Positions 10,758 through 22,900 of a DNA stretch of 64,000 bases are shown one piece after another. A program made the position numbers and the translations under genes. The stretch spans positions 434,001 to 498,000 of the forward strand of contig NW_019173932.1 of assembly GCF_001642475.1 (NCBI RefSeq). The letters run 5' to 3'. Within the stretch, counting starts at the first letter, position 1, and the number at the start of each line of letters is the position of its first letter. The notes under the pieces were generated by a model. The model searched no databases. It was not told the DNA's origin and saw only the letters and a list, made by a program, of their open reading frames with translations. The DNA is from Fonsecaea monophora. Its lineage: Eukaryota; Ascomycota; Eurotiomycetes; Chaetothyriales; Herpotrichiellaceae.

Positions 10758-12284
10758 AGAGCAGACCTTGAATGGGCGTGGAAGGAGTGCCACGGCGAAT
10801 GCACACCTACTTGTTGGCGGACAAGGTTGAGACAGTCTTCCCAGGTTGGGACTCTGTTGAGAGAATGTCGCGGCCCTTGCGGTATGGATGGCTTTTGAGC
10901 AGTCACCTATATCCCGAGTTCTCCATTGCCTTGAGCCTGGCTTAAAAGCTCCGGGTCGGAACCCTTGGGAAATGAAGGGTCCGTAAGGGCTGGTGTCACG
11001 ATTTCTTTTGTGTTTATTCGATTCTTATATTAGATGTACCTTGGCTGCATGCATGCGTCCCCCGGAAGTTGATTGAGCCAACGTACTTGTTATAGAGAAC
11101 AAACTTTTCAAAACGCTCGAAAGAAGTATCAGAGACACGACCCAGGATCGGCGAGCTGGTTCCATGATCATCATCCTCACATGTGGGCCAACTGGTAGAG
11201 TCCAGGATTTGACTTTGAGATCTCCTCGGTGAGGCAGAGCTGTCGACGGCCCCCTTAGGCATCGGGTTTGACGGCTGGGTCGCCTGTAAGAGCGCCTACA
11301 AGTGAATTCTGGGGGCTCGGGTACCCGCGTGGGCAACGGATCCCAATGCAGTACCCCGCATTCTTGCAGGTTGGGTGCCTAAGCAATCCTCCAGCCCTCC
11401 GCAGCTCCCTTTTACTTACATACCTAGGGATTGTCTAGGCGGGCAGTAGGTCAATCCATCATGCCTTCTCACCTGGCTTAGACCAGTCGACGTATTACCT
11501 GACACTGACCAGTTGATCGGACCTCTGGTCCTCTTTTTTCACATGCAACATCTGCAACATCACCATTCACCACCCTTCCCCCTCTCAACGAGTTCCCCCT
11601 TCAAATGCGATTTTTGGCAAACTGCATATGCTGACGAAATATTTGCCCCATGGAGCTCGGCGTATCTACATACATACGTACGCCTACACCAGGCCCTCCC
11701 CAACACCAAGTATTTGACATACCCCTCCTGCATCTCGGATGAGTTCATCCCTTTACGGACCCTGTCGCAGCAAATTGACGATTGATTGATTCTCCGGCCT
11801 GGTGAGCTTCATCCTGTAATCGTTCATAACAACACATCGAAATCCACGACCCCCCACAACAAGTTTTCTTCACAGATATCTAGGATCAGTAATCACACCG
11901 GCACGTAGCTTTGCAATCTGACCCGCCAAGTCGCTGGTAAAGGTAGTCGGGTTCATAGTGGATAGAACACCAAAGCCGAGGTTTGGGTGCTTGGATGCTT
12001 ACATGCTGGTGGACAACCGATACTCCACTCTCTTCTGTACTTGTAGAGAGGATAGGGCATGAATACTACTGGAATTGATCCGGCGGAAGAGAAGGTGTGT
12101 CTGTCTAGTGGTTGATATTGCCAGGACGCATTCAATCCACATTCCAACATACATAGGTACAATTTCTGTACTATATATATATATATATATACGTTAATCC
12201 GTCCAACAGAGGCCATCACTACATCCATCCCCAGCTTACGCCAAATAACAACGACGACTACCAACAGAAAGGGGCCAGGAAACA
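10758..12284. other. intergenic region with TA microsatellite
   Basis: About 1.5 kb without a recognised gene. A perfect (TA)10 tract lies at 12172-12191, roughly 95 bp upstream of the hydrolase start, where it may act as a TATA-like element. The frames seen here are low complexity. Confidence 0.6.
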
Positions 12285-13352
12285 ATGTCTTCCTCTTCCA
12301 TCACATCCCACACATTCACCTCCCCCGCCACCGCAAAACCATACACCTATCTCACCGCCGGCCCCTCCAATGGGCCCCTTGTGGTCTTCCTCCACGGCTG
12401 GCCGGGGATTGCCTTGACATGGAAACCCCAGCTGCTGTCTCTGTCGAGCCTGGGCTTCTATTGCGTCGCCCCGGACATGCCTGGGTACGGGGGCACCTGG
12501 ACGAGCGACAACCCGAGTGACTTTGCGCTGGAGAAGATCGTGCCGGACCTGCTGGAGCTGCTGAAGCACCTGGGCGGTAAGAAAGCCCTCTGGGTCGGCC
12601 ACGACTGGGGCTGTGGACCGCTGTACGCCCTGGCGAGCCACCACCCAGAGGTGTGCCGCGCGATCGTGGGCATCTCGGTGCCGTACCGCACGCTGGAGCT
12701 GGGGCTTCCGGGGCTGCTCGACCTGATCGACCGCGACGTGTACCCGGAGAGCGAGTTCCCCTACGGCCAGTGGGACTACCAGGTCTTCTACGAACAGGAA
12801 CCCCAGGCGGTCGACCGGCAATTCGAGGCCGACCTGCCCGTGTGCCTGAAACTGGTCTTCTCCCGCGGCAGCCCGCACAGCGGCAAGGCACCGGCGCGCA
12901 CGGCCCAGGTGACGAAGAACAAGGGCTGGTTCGGGGGGCCCGGCGCGCCGCTCCCGGACCTCCCGCTCGACAAGACGGTGCTGGACCAGGACATCTACGC
13001 GGCGCTGATCGCGGGCGCGCAGAAAAACGGCTGGAAGGGAGCCACGGCGTGGTACCTCAACCACGGGGCGAACCGGCGGTACACGCTCGAGCGCAGCGTC
13101 GACGACGGCGTGCTGGCCATGCCCGTGCTCTTCATCCACACGGCCTACGACGCCGTGTGCCAGACGGTCGACAACCCGAAGCTGACCCAGGCCATGCGCG
13201 ACAAGTGCCGCCACCTGACCGAGTTCGTCATCCGCGCCGGCCACTGGGGCAACCTCGAGTGTCCCGGGGAGGTCAACTCGGGCATTTCCAGCTGGGTCTT
13301 GAAGAATCTGCCCGACTGGTGGCCTGGCCCGGAGTTGAAGAGTCGTTTGTAG
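12285..13352 (+). CDS. alpha/beta hydrolase, epoxide hydrolase type
   Basis: Intronless 355-residue alpha/beta-fold hydrolase of the soluble epoxide hydrolase family. It likely opens an epoxide through a covalent ester intermediate; the substrate is unknown. Motifs in order: oxyanion-hole HGWPG (38-42), PDMPGYGG, nucleophile elbow GHDWG with Asp107, lid residues around TAWYLN (Tyr257 a candidate epoxide-activating Tyr), acid Asp289 in HTAYDAV and base His320 in AGHWG. No signal peptide is seen, so it is probably cytosolic. The coding strand is strongly GC-rich at third positions, which leaves a long open frame on the opposite strand (rejected below). A run of 18 C follows the stop at 13427-13444. 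Haloalkane dehalogenase activity is a less likely alternative. Confidence 0.88.
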   Translation: MSSSSITSHTFTSPATAKPYTYLTAGPSNGPLVVFLHGWPGIALTWKPQLLSLSSLGFYCVAPDMPGYGGTWTSDNPSDFALEKIVPDLLELLKHLGGKKALWVGHDWGCGPLYALASHHPEVCRAIVGISVPYRTLELGLPGLLDLIDRDVYPESEFPYGQWDYQVFYEQEPQAVDRQFEADLPVCLKLVFSRGSPHSGKAPARTAQVTKNKGWFGGPGAPLPDLPLDKTVLDQDIYAALIAGAQKNGWKGATAWYLNHGANRRYTLERSVDDGVLAMPVLFIHTAYDAVCQTVDNPKLTQAMRDKCRHLTEFVIRAGHWGNLECPGEVNSGISSWVLKNLPDWWPGPELKSRL

Positions 13353-14567
13353 GTAGTCGAGCTGTCGAGCCGTGTACTCGAGGATTCCCTCTCTCAAAAT
13401 ACATACCTTACACGTTATAACTTATTCCCCCCCCCCCCCCCCCCTTTCCTCTACCATGCCACTACTTGGGAGATGATGAACTGTGAAATATGAAAAGGAG
13501 AAGGATTCTATTACTCTACCGAGACAAAATTGCTTTACTTGTTTAGGGCGTAATAAGTTTCAACTTCTACTTTTTATATTGTATTCTTTTCTCTCCTACA
13601 CAACTCTCCCATTTCCGCTGTAACATGTAGCATCGATCCAGATTGCTGGCTGAGAACGACATGTGTAAGGCACTTCTCTACCTCGCACGGGGCAGAGAGT
13701 GCGTTGCCATCCGGAAAAAGCATCTAAGGTACCTAGGTATGTATGGGACTACCTACTAGGTACAGTAGCTTCAGCAACGCACCGTGTGGGTTTGTCTGTC
13801 TGGGTGTCTGTCTGGCTGTCCACTAAATGATCTGGCGCCGCCATTTTGAGCCCTCCTCCCTCCCTCCTTCTCCTTCTTCGCTACCTCTCCATCTCCAGAC
13901 ACGGGATAGGGGCAGGGGTATACAGTATAGGTAGTCAGCAATGTTGTCAAAAGGTATACGGACAGCAACACGGTAGAAAGTTTCTCGACTTGTCGGTCAC
14001 TCCTCGCTGACATCAAGTTTCCCTCCGCCTGAGCTGTAATGTCGAGGGGATATAATGTCGTTCCTTTCTCTGTTCTACCCAGCGCCTGATATATTGAGAA
14101 CTGGCAATACTCGATTTGTTGTACTGACGGAACTGATCCGTCAATTTTGTGGTCTTTTTGTGAGCATCTGTTGTGCTCGATATAGAAATTGTACCTTGAA
14201 TCAAGCCATCCATCCCGGAGCTTGTCGCCAGGTATGGTGAAAGCTATGCCGCTGTTGACCGCACGGTATCGTCCAAAGCAACTGTCTTAAGTCGATGCCC
14301 CTACCACATGTGACAACACGGGGCCAATGTGTAGGGGTCGCATGGGTTGTCCCAACGTCAGGGAACCTGGAGTAGTGCCCAGTTGACTGCTTGTAGACGT
14401 CAAGGACCACCTTCCATCCACCAAAGGTAGTCTGCACGCAAACTGAACGGCTGCTATGATCGTCTAAATTTGGGATTTGCTTTTGAAATTACGACTTCCA
14501 GTCACGCTCATTGAAAGAATCGAACGAAGATAGCTTCGCGCAGCTGGAAAGCCTGCCAGTCCACACC
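13353..14567. other. intergenic region with C18 run
   Basis: No gene recognised. It holds an 18-base C homopolymer (13427-13444), a TACCTAGGTA palindrome (13730-13739) and GTCTGTCTGG repeats near 13794-13818. It separates the hydrolase (plus) from the end of the FHA kinase (minus). Confidence 0.6.
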
Positions 14568-16243
14568 TCACCTCTTCACCCGTTTGTGTACATGCAAAGA
14601 TGCGGAGCTGTCGATGTTTGGGGCTTCGGCATCGCCGATCGTCTTGGGCCAGATCTTTGACTGAAGGAGCTCGTTTGCATGGGGACGTTGCACACTCTGC
14701 CACGAAAGCATCTTGATAAGCACATCAGCAATAGAGGCTGGTCGTGATTTCAAGTTCCGTATGATATCCTGATGAGCGACGGTGCTTACACCTTTTTCCC
14801 ACCGGCAATGTTCCTGGAAGAAAAGCTGATACCCCGAAAGTCCCATGGACCAAACATCCACGCGGCAATCATAGGGCTCCTGGTTTAGACTCTCACTCTG
14901 ATATTTAAGCTTGAGGACTTCCGGTGCAAGATATGCGATTGTCCCACAGTAGTGATCCATTGAAGTGGTGTCAAAGGTAGCGCTCCCATAATCAATAATA
15001 ATTGCGTGTACAGGAGAGTACGACACGATCATCATATTCGTGGGCTTCAAGTCTCTATGCATGATACCATGTTGATGCAGATGGGCAAGCCCTTTCAAAA
15101 CCTGGTGGAAGGCAGACATGCGAACATCATATGGCCTTTTGGAAAGGGTCAAGTCAAGGAATGTCTGTCTGGCCAGTGGAGAATGAACCAGGTATACATC
15201 ATTGATCTTGGACTTGCCTGTGCTGTATTCGTCGCCTCCCGAATAAAGATCAGCCATCAAATGGCAGAGGTTTGGCTTCCTAAGTAAGTAAATGGAACTC
15301 ACAGATTGACGGGCAAACTTACATGGTTTCCTATTTTCTTGTAGATCTGGATTTCAAGTTGGATTCGCGCGACTGTTGCTGGTGTGCGCTTGACACGTTT
15401 GATTGCCACGGCCCGACCGGTAGATTTTTCGAATCCGGCCGACACAACACCACTGGCACCAGATGCAAAGGGGGAATGTATCAGAAACCCATGCAGTTCG
15501 TGGTGGTGCTCAAGAGGTGTCAGCTCCAGAGACATGGGAGGCACGTCACCATCGGGATGAAGCTTGGTGAACAGCTCTCCTAGCTTTTCCCGATAGTTAT
15601 TCTCATTCAATCCGGTAAACTCCAAATTGTAGGAGAGGTTGCCAAAGGACAGCGCAGTACGCACTGACCCAAGGACTCGCTGCGAGCCCTCGAGTCGTTC
15701 AATACCATTGACCTGAACAACCTTGCCTTTGCCGACATGGAGCATCAGTGCACCATTTTGAGCATGATGGACCAGCCGAGCATGTCGACCATGGACATGA
15801 TGTCTGTTTTTCTGGAGGGTCAACAGGAAATCAACGCCACCATTGACGAGATCCTTTCTGCCGCTCCCAATCACCCAGCCCAGCCTAGCGTGGTTGGTCA
15901 GAATCTCCAAGCTAAGTCGGTAGTAGCCCATCAACACTTGGGCTGGGTGCCCGTCTGTTGTATCACTAGAAACATCACTACCATCCCATTCAGGAGAGAG
16001 CTGCCGGGGGGTTTCTTCGATGAAAAGGAACTTCCGGATGTGAGGGTTCCAATCAGGTTCAAGCCTCGTACGTTCAGCAATGGAATGGAATGCAAGCACT
16101 GCCGCATGATTGACAGGGACTAGACGAGCGAAGTCGCCCTGTAGCCTTGCGCGGGTCCTGGGGCTGAAGAAGTGGTCATCCAGGGGAATTGTATCTGGCG
16201 TATTGGGTAGGGTTTCAGAACCCTCCTTGTCCGCATCAGCCAT
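14568..16243 (-). CDS. FHA-domain serine/threonine protein kinase
   Basis: Two exons, 16243..15323 and 15275..14568, joined across a 47 bp intron (GTAAGT...GGAAG) that gives KKIGNH-PNLCHL, the usual kinase sequence after helix C; 542 aa. The N-terminal half has an FHA-like region (about 118-205) with WVIGSGR, HGRHARL and VQVNG, expected to bind phosphothreonine. The kinase domain (about 235-520) has an atypical glycine loop (SPFASGASGVVSAG), the VAIK lysine, HRDLKPTN, DYGSA in place of DFG, and GTIAYLAPEV. All catalytic residues are kept, so it is probably active. The FHA plus kinase order recalls Mek1/Rad53-type kinases, but overall similarity is too weak to name it. It is transcribed away from the small gene at 16725. 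Confidence 0.85.
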
Positions 16244-16724
16244 TATGCATATGGCATGCCCAGGAACGAGAGGGGCGAGCGTGGTCTCCGGGGGGACACC
16301 GGTGTTTATATAGTAATCCTGGTCGCAAAAAAGGCGTCAAGTGCAAATAGGCAGACGCACCACGAGGGGTGAACACCCCTGGCTATCTCTTCAGCATCAT
16401 TTCCATGGCGTGATATATATGCTTGCACCGTGGATCAGTGAGAGCACGCATGGACGGCGTACCAAGGGGTCAGGATTGAAGCAGTAACCTTGAGTATTTG
16501 CATAGTCAATCGTTGTTCTCGTTCGTGATGGACAGTCGAGTCTCATTTGCGCTCGGCCAGAACCGGAGTTTCCCGTTGTTGCCGGCTTGGCACCCGATGC
16601 ACGTGCCGCCCAGCCACTGGGCGGGTGCGACAACGACATTTGCTAAACCTCATCACACCGACAACTCCCATTCTTCAACTCTACCACTCCCTCTACTCTT
16701 GATGCTACTGCACACTTCGACCCG
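16244..16724. promoter_or_regulatory. divergent promoter region, FHA kinase and small unknown gene
   Basis: A 481 bp region between two head-to-head starts. It contains an E-box-like GCACGTGC at 16599-16606 and, just after it, GCCCAGCCACTGGGC, a near-palindrome at about 16608-16622. Regulation is not otherwise visible. Confidence 0.45.
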
Positions 16725-17297
16725 ATGTTAGATGATAGTGGCTGGCGAGAAGAAAGGACGCGTTCGCCGTCTGCCATCCCCGACGATGGCATCCGTGGCT
16801 TCCTGGAAGAGAAGACAGCACACCTCTTTGCCACCCAGCTTCAGTCACGATTAGACGCCCTTGAACAAACCAGAGAAACCCCGAGATTCCTCAGACGCAA
16901 CTCTTACAACCTCTACCTCGAGGGACACTTCGCCCTCCTCGACCCACGCGAACTTGAGCGTACCACCCTCAGCCCCACACCTCCCTCCAGTGACGAAGAC
17001 TCGACAACCTCAGAACACACTCCTGACCCGAATTCCGAAAGCAACCGCTACAAACTGTACCTCAATGGAAATCTATTCGGGGGGTCCAAGACTCTTCGCG
17101 GCCGAATCGAACGGAAATCACTGCGCCAGCAAAAGAAGAAGGCCGGCAAAATGCCCAATTCAAATCACCGCATGTTACGTCGCTCTAGAGATAAGCCCAA
17201 TTCGCTCTTTTACGAGTTGGAATGGGTGGGTAGGAACGCGGTGACCGTGTGCCAATTGACGCAGGACAATGCCGAATCGGGTAACAAGAAAGGCTGA
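16725..17297 (+). CDS. hypothetical protein, 190 aa
   Basis: Single-exon ORF starting at ATG 16725. No known domain. It carries two similar motifs about 60 residues apart, NSYNLYLEGHFALLD (about 59-73) and NRYKLYLNGNLFGGS (about 106-120), separated by a Ser/Thr/Pro/Asp-rich linker. A basic stretch of Lys/Arg follows, then LFYELEWVGRNAV near the end. The internal similarity and uniform composition suggest a real protein. Function unknown. It may share regulation with the divergent FHA kinase. Confidence 0.6.
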   Translation: MLDDSGWREERTRSPSAIPDDGIRGFLEEKTAHLFATQLQSRLDALEQTRETPRFLRRNSYNLYLEGHFALLDPRELERTTLSPTPPSSDEDSTTSEHTPDPNSESNRYKLYLNGNLFGGSKTLRGRIERKSLRQQKKKAGKMPNSNHRMLRRSRDKPNSLFYELEWVGRNAVTVCQLTQDNAESGNKKG

Positions 17298-17963
17298 ACG
17301 CCAGAAATCCACACATGGGGGTTTTGGCTAGCCCCCCACCATGGGCACAGAGGTCCAGTGATCAACAGTTCACGCGAGTGTCATGCTTTTCAGAAGAGAA
17401 TTGCATCCCGAATGGGACTTTCTCAGAAGCATGTCGACGCTATGAGATCACATTGGCCCCCATCCCAGCCTCGTGCCCCTGCTCACCAAAGGCACGGCTT
17501 CAACGATTTAAATCCGGATGGACATCACCTCGCGTCTCGAAGAATCGAAGTCGCAAAGGTTGTCAAAATGGGTGCGGTGATCAGTGCAGGACACCCCTTC
17601 CCACCGTCACGTGGGCGACCGACAATATTTTGAGCAGCTCGGCATGAGGTGGCAATATTTTGTCAATATATCTCTGAGAGTGGGTAGGGGAAAGAGCCAG
17701 CACGGCAATCTTCCCTCTCTGTTCAGGGCTTAGGACAACAGCTTTGGAAGATCTTGGATATTATTCTTTTCATTCTGTAGGGTATTTGACTTTAGCGGGA
17801 GTTTGATAGTCTTTATATTCAATTAGTTGTGATTAGCCTTGTGCAGCAACATGTCTGCCCAAAGGTTGGATCACTTTTTCACACTGCCTCTTCGATTTCT
17901 GTCCGACAATTCGGCTTGTTCTGCCTGTTATATCTTCCTTCACCGACGTATCCATCGCAGGAG
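17298..17963. other. convergent intergenic region
   Basis: Lies between the ends of the 190-residue gene and the PNPOx-like gene. Short frames only, with an AT-rich middle (about 17640-17830). Nothing recognised. Confidence 0.6.
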
Positions 17964-19236
17964 TCATGTCCAAACCCCTCTCCCCACCAGCACCTTGACA
18001 TTTCCGACTCTCGACAGAATCAGAAGGACGATGGCGGTCGTCAGTGAACTCAGGATGGCCACGAGGATCAGATGGCCCGGGGTGAACGTGCCAGCCGGTC
18101 TCTGCGACCTTCCCACCGACCCCGGCGCGTACGGACCGACCATTTTCTTGATCGGCTTCACGTCCTCGGCCACGGCGGTCTTGACACCGCGCTGCATGCC
18201 CGGCAGGCCGTCCATGCTCCACGCGTTTTTGTGCGCCCAGTACCTATTGTCGTAAGATCGAGCGAGGGTGCACGTGTCAGCTTTCAGTTTTCGGCACCGT
18301 TATGGGATTCAACATGAGAGAGAAACACGAGGGGGAGTGAAGACGACGACGACAGAACAAAAACGAACCTCTCAATCCCATCTTCCCTCTTCCCGGCCTT
18401 TTCGCTTGCGACGCGCTTCTCGAAAAAGTCGTTGAGTGTCGGTCGGAAGCTGACAAACTCGTAGCACGGCATGGAGAAGCCGCACGACGTGCCGACCTGG
18501 TGGATGTCGACCAAGATGATGGAGCGGGTGCCGGGGATGATTGTGATTTTTTGTGAAGCCACGATCTCATTGAATGCGGGCGTGCCGTATTCCAGGGGTG
18601 TGCCTGTACGGGTGGCAATGAAGGGGAAATGGTTAGAACAGTGGGTTCCACGCTATCCAGAGCAGACAAATGAGGGCAGACGAGGGAAGGGGGGGAGGAG
18701 AGTTCTCTCAGACTAGAAAGAAAAGAGACGAGACAAAAGGGCCTTTATGGGTTCTGATACTTGTCGATCCACGTTCTCTTTATTCGAATACCATCCATAA
18801 CTTTGCACACGACATGTTACGTACCTTTACCCCAAAGTCTCAGAATCCGCGGCGGACCCGAAAACGCATTGAACATGACGGTGATGCGCCCGTTGCCCGG
18901 TTCGTGCAGATGCGAGGTCGTCTCGATGCCCGAGCCCGTCAGGTCCATGTACCAGAACTTGCGGATGACGACGTTCTTGTCGTCGTTGTTTGCCGATTTC
19001 TCCTCGTCGTCGCCATTGGTGTTGTCAGTGCCATCACCGCGCGCCGCACCGATCACTGAGCCGTTCTTGGGTTCCTTGATGACGCCGAAGAAGGGGCCGC
19101 CCTTGTCCGAGACGCCCTTGGGAGAGACGTTGACGTGTCCGTCGCCCGATAAAGGGGCCGAGGCGATGTAAAAGACCTTTTGCTCCAGAAGCCACGGGAG
19201 GAGCGAAGGGGGTAATGTTTCGAAGAACAGGCCCAT
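17964..19236 (-). CDS. PNPOx-like FMN split-barrel protein with C-terminal membrane segment
   Basis: Three exons: 19236..18825, 18603..18369 and 18243..17964; 308 aa. Introns are 221 and 125 bp. The start at MGLFFETLPPSL was preferred over an in-frame ATG 35 codons upstream because it begins the domain. The N-terminal half matches the pyridoxamine 5'-phosphate oxidase-like fold (FYIASAPLSGDGHVNVSPKG, FWYMDLTGSGIETTSHL, RITVMFNAFSGPPRILRLWG). The splice then gives GTPLEYGTPAFNEI. An Asp/Asn-rich insert (about residues 78-99) interrupts the barrel. A hydrophobic stretch, GHLILVAILSSLTTAIVLLI, near the C-terminus predicts a tail anchor. It likely binds FMN; the substrate is unknown and true PNPO activity is not implied. 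Confidence 0.85.
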
Positions 19237-19938
19237 TCTTACACTGTCCTGTCCTGTCTTGTTCTGTCTGTTGTCTTTTTGTCTCTTCCTCCCCTCTTTT
19301 TTTTGGTAGCCTATATCGACGCAGTAAGTTGGATGAGACAACTCGTGTGAAGTTGCTGATGTCCCGCCTGAAATTTAAGACGTGAGACAACCACAGCAGA
19401 TGGTGTCAGACACTCCGAGACAGCAGCAGAAGAAATCGGTGAGTCCCGACAAACCACCCTGGATCGAGTGAATACAAATCCTGAGTGCTGAATATCCTGA
19501 ATGGGGATGGCCTTGTCTATTTGGACTGCTGTACAAAGCAAATGTAAAGGACTTCGCTACTATTTGATACACACCTGGTGAGTCAATCCTGGTAACCCCA
19601 CCATTTTCGGCTCAATGACGCCAATTCCTTATTCTGGGGTACGCCCGATATCGGCAACCCACAAACCCGGCAAGGCTGTACACAGGCGGCGCGAGGCTGA
19701 ATTTTTCATGTCGTACTATGAGTGTAACTCGGCAATATACAACGATGATTGACTGTGTGTCTACTTAGACGTAGCAGGCAAACTACCGCTATCAAGCGCC
19801 GTGAGCCCTGACGTCCCATATCGTTTATAACAGGATATCACAGGCTGGTTTCCACGTAGCGAGACATTCAGCCTTGTGATCTCTCAGCCCCCATGGGACG
19901 ATGCCAGTAACGATGCCAACGTATCTAATGCAGTGACC
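19237..19938. other. intergenic region
   Basis: Lies upstream of the PNPOx-like gene and downstream of the KDM1 gene, both on the minus strand. It holds the PNPOx promoter and the KDM1 3' UTR. No other feature recognised. Confidence 0.6.
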
Positions 19939-22900
19939 CTAAACCTTTGCTCGTTTTGCAGCTTCGGCGTCCATCGCCGCCTCATCCTCCCGTTGCCTCT
20001 TACAAAATTCCTCAAAACTATTGCCTTCCTTTATCCACACGTCCTTGACTTCCCACGTGCGCCGATCCCATTCTGCCGCCTTGACGGACCACTCCTTCAT
20101 GGCCTTGTCATTTTCTTCCCGGTTCTTGCTTGTGCGGTCGGTGTATGGCTTCCTCTCTTCGTCCGAGAGCGCAGCCCACATCTTCCCAAGCTCAACTCGC
20201 ACCTGATCCCGTTCGGATTGCTTGGTTTTCTTGCCGCTCTTCTTTCGGTCTTCTGTAAGACGTGTCTTGACCTCTTCCCAATGCTCTCCAGAATACAGGA
20301 GAAAAGAATTCACGTTGGCTTTTTGTGGTTTGACCGGTGGAGGGCCCAGGTCATCATAAATCCGGACCCACATGGCTGCGTCCCAGGCCTCGTGCAGGGC
20401 ATTGTCTTTCTCCTTTACAGGTCGGGTGAAGGTGCCTGCGGGAAGTAGTTCGTCACCTTTCCGTTTGCCAGCTTGTACCACCATGTGGGTATCCATCAGT
20501 TTTAGATCCACCGGAGCTGCTGGTTTCTTTGTGCTGGCCGCGGGCACGAGAGTCGGCGGAATGGCTATTGGTCCCGCAATCGATTCAAATACCTCATGCG
20601 CAGCGCGCAGACCGGACAAATATGCACCGTGTACAGTCGCCGGGTGGCTTGCGATGGTGGCTTCGCCAGCGAAGAAAAGATTTTGTATAGGCGCAGCAAT
20701 GAGGTCATAGTCGCCTGGCCTTGCTTCAGCTGCGACGTAGGAATACGTCCCTCGAGCGAAACGGTCTGATCCCCAGCGAGTAACGATTGACTCTAGGGGG
20801 ATGGGAACGTTCGTCGAACCAAAAACATTGCGTAACTGCTCAAGACACTGTCCGACGAGGATCTCATCGCTGAGCCTTTCCGCTTCGTGTGCCGCCTCGC
20901 CAGCCATCAGAGCAATGAGGACGGGAAGTCCGGTTGTGTCAATGCAATTCCAGAATAAGTAGAACTGACCACGCCCTTCTTTATAGTCTCTCTGATGATT
21001 GCCTTGTCCGTTTCGAGGAGCTCGAAGAAGACCAAACATGTCTCTACCGATGTCCCAGAAAGGTTTCTCAAATACAAGGATGACCTTGTTGAGCAGGCCA
21101 AAGCCCATCCTTCTGATAGCGTCGCGCTTCCATTGAGGCAGGGGTGGATCGAATTGGATCGACTGGTCTTTCAGCACTCCAAGCGGAGCAGCAAAGACAA
21201 CCTTGTCCGCTTCAATTGATTGTCCATCCTCGCAGGTGACGGTTGCTTTCGCCTGCGAGCCCGCGGCGCTGTATCGAATGCTCTTGACAGCCTTGCGTGT
21301 TCGGACATCAAGTGGCTCTGGAAAGCGATACAATGCACGCGGGACCTGCTGATAGCCACCAACGACTTGAGCATGTTCTCCTTCAAACTCGTTGCCAATG
21401 TCCTGGTCCCAACCGCGGAGGCTCAACTTGTCGACATTGGCTGCATTTGCGTATTCAAGGTTCGCAAAATGCCAGTTGATCAGGCGCAGGGCATAGGGCT
21501 TGAGGTCAAGAAACTTCTGATACTGGTCCACACCAGAATTCATGACAGCTCCTAGTGATTGGTTGAGCTGCGATGCAAGACCATCTAGCTCTAGCGTCTC
21601 ATGCATCTGGGTTGTTTTTCGCAACAGAAAACCAAACTCCTTGGCTGCTTGGGCAGCGGGCAGTTGCATTTTTGTTTCCATGCTTGTATCCACTTCCTCC
21701 GAGGATTTGTCTCCTTTTGCAGCTCTGTGACCTGCGCCACGACGTTTTGATTTCTTATTGGGCAGGAGCTGGTCGATTGTGCCCATTGCAGTAGCTTCTT
21801 CAAACTGTTTGATGGTAATTCCATCCTCGTCGGGAGGATCACGTCCCGCCTCAATTAGATCCTTGTCACCTGATGCAGTTCTCTTGACAGTGTGTTTGAG
21901 TCGGTAATGACCAGTACGTTCAAGAATGTCATTGTATAATCTTTCAATCATTGCGTCGTTCACGCCGTTGACGGGGGTGCCGTCGATGTCGTAGAGGGTA
22001 GAGAGGTCTCGTAGGAGGTGGTATTCGAGAGCAAGCTGCCCACGAACAATGGCATCAAGGGGATTGCCGCGTTCGAACCCGACAATGATGTGTGCACCCA
22101 TCTCGGCCGTAGGCCTTTGATGAGGCGCAAGCCTGGAAGATCGCATGCTGGTAAGCGGATGTGAGTAGATTCGCCCACCTATCCTTTCGCGGCCTTCAAG
22201 TACTATGATCCTTGGAGGAGCTCGATCAGGATAGTGCTGAAACAGGTTGGTGAGCTGGCGTGCGGTACTTAGACCAGCCATGCCACCTCCAATGACTACA
22301 ATGGTCTCTCGTGATGTTTCCTTCTTACGGCCACGGCCGATACTTCGGCTGATGAAGGGTGGCTCAACGCAGCCGAAGTTGATGTAGCCTCGTCGCACGA
22401 GCCATTCGTATGCAAAGCAAGCAAGACGAGTCCATCTCTCATCTCTTGCACAACCAATCGCTTCATCAAGGTTGACGCTTACGCTTGGATTTCGAGTCCA
22501 CAACCGTAGAATGCCATTTCGTATATTCAGATATACCGTGACGTGAGAATAACACAATTTGTCTTGCAACAACTTATGTTCATCTTCATGCAAGGCATAT
22601 GGATCGAGCCTCGAGGCTTCAGCCGCTGCCACACACTGACTGGCATACTCGGAGGGGGACAGCCTCGGAGGAATGGACGATTTGGGTCGGCAGGCGGTCG
22701 AGGCTTTCAAGAACATGTACGGGCTTACATTGTTCGAAGTTTCGGATTTGACGTCCATCTTGAGTGTTATTTTAGTCTTTGGTTCTGGGGCTGAAGAGGT
22801 GACAGAACCCGAGGTCATCGAGCTGTTAGGAGAGTCACGGTTTTCGCTTTCAACTTGCAAGCTTCGCAAGATTGAGGCGGGGCCGCTGGATAAAGCATCG

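Noticed and set aside
12258..13397. 379-codon open frame on the minus strand
   Set aside because: It is exactly antiparallel to the epoxide hydrolase gene, which has all catalytic motifs. The frame is open because of GC-rich third positions, and it has no domain.
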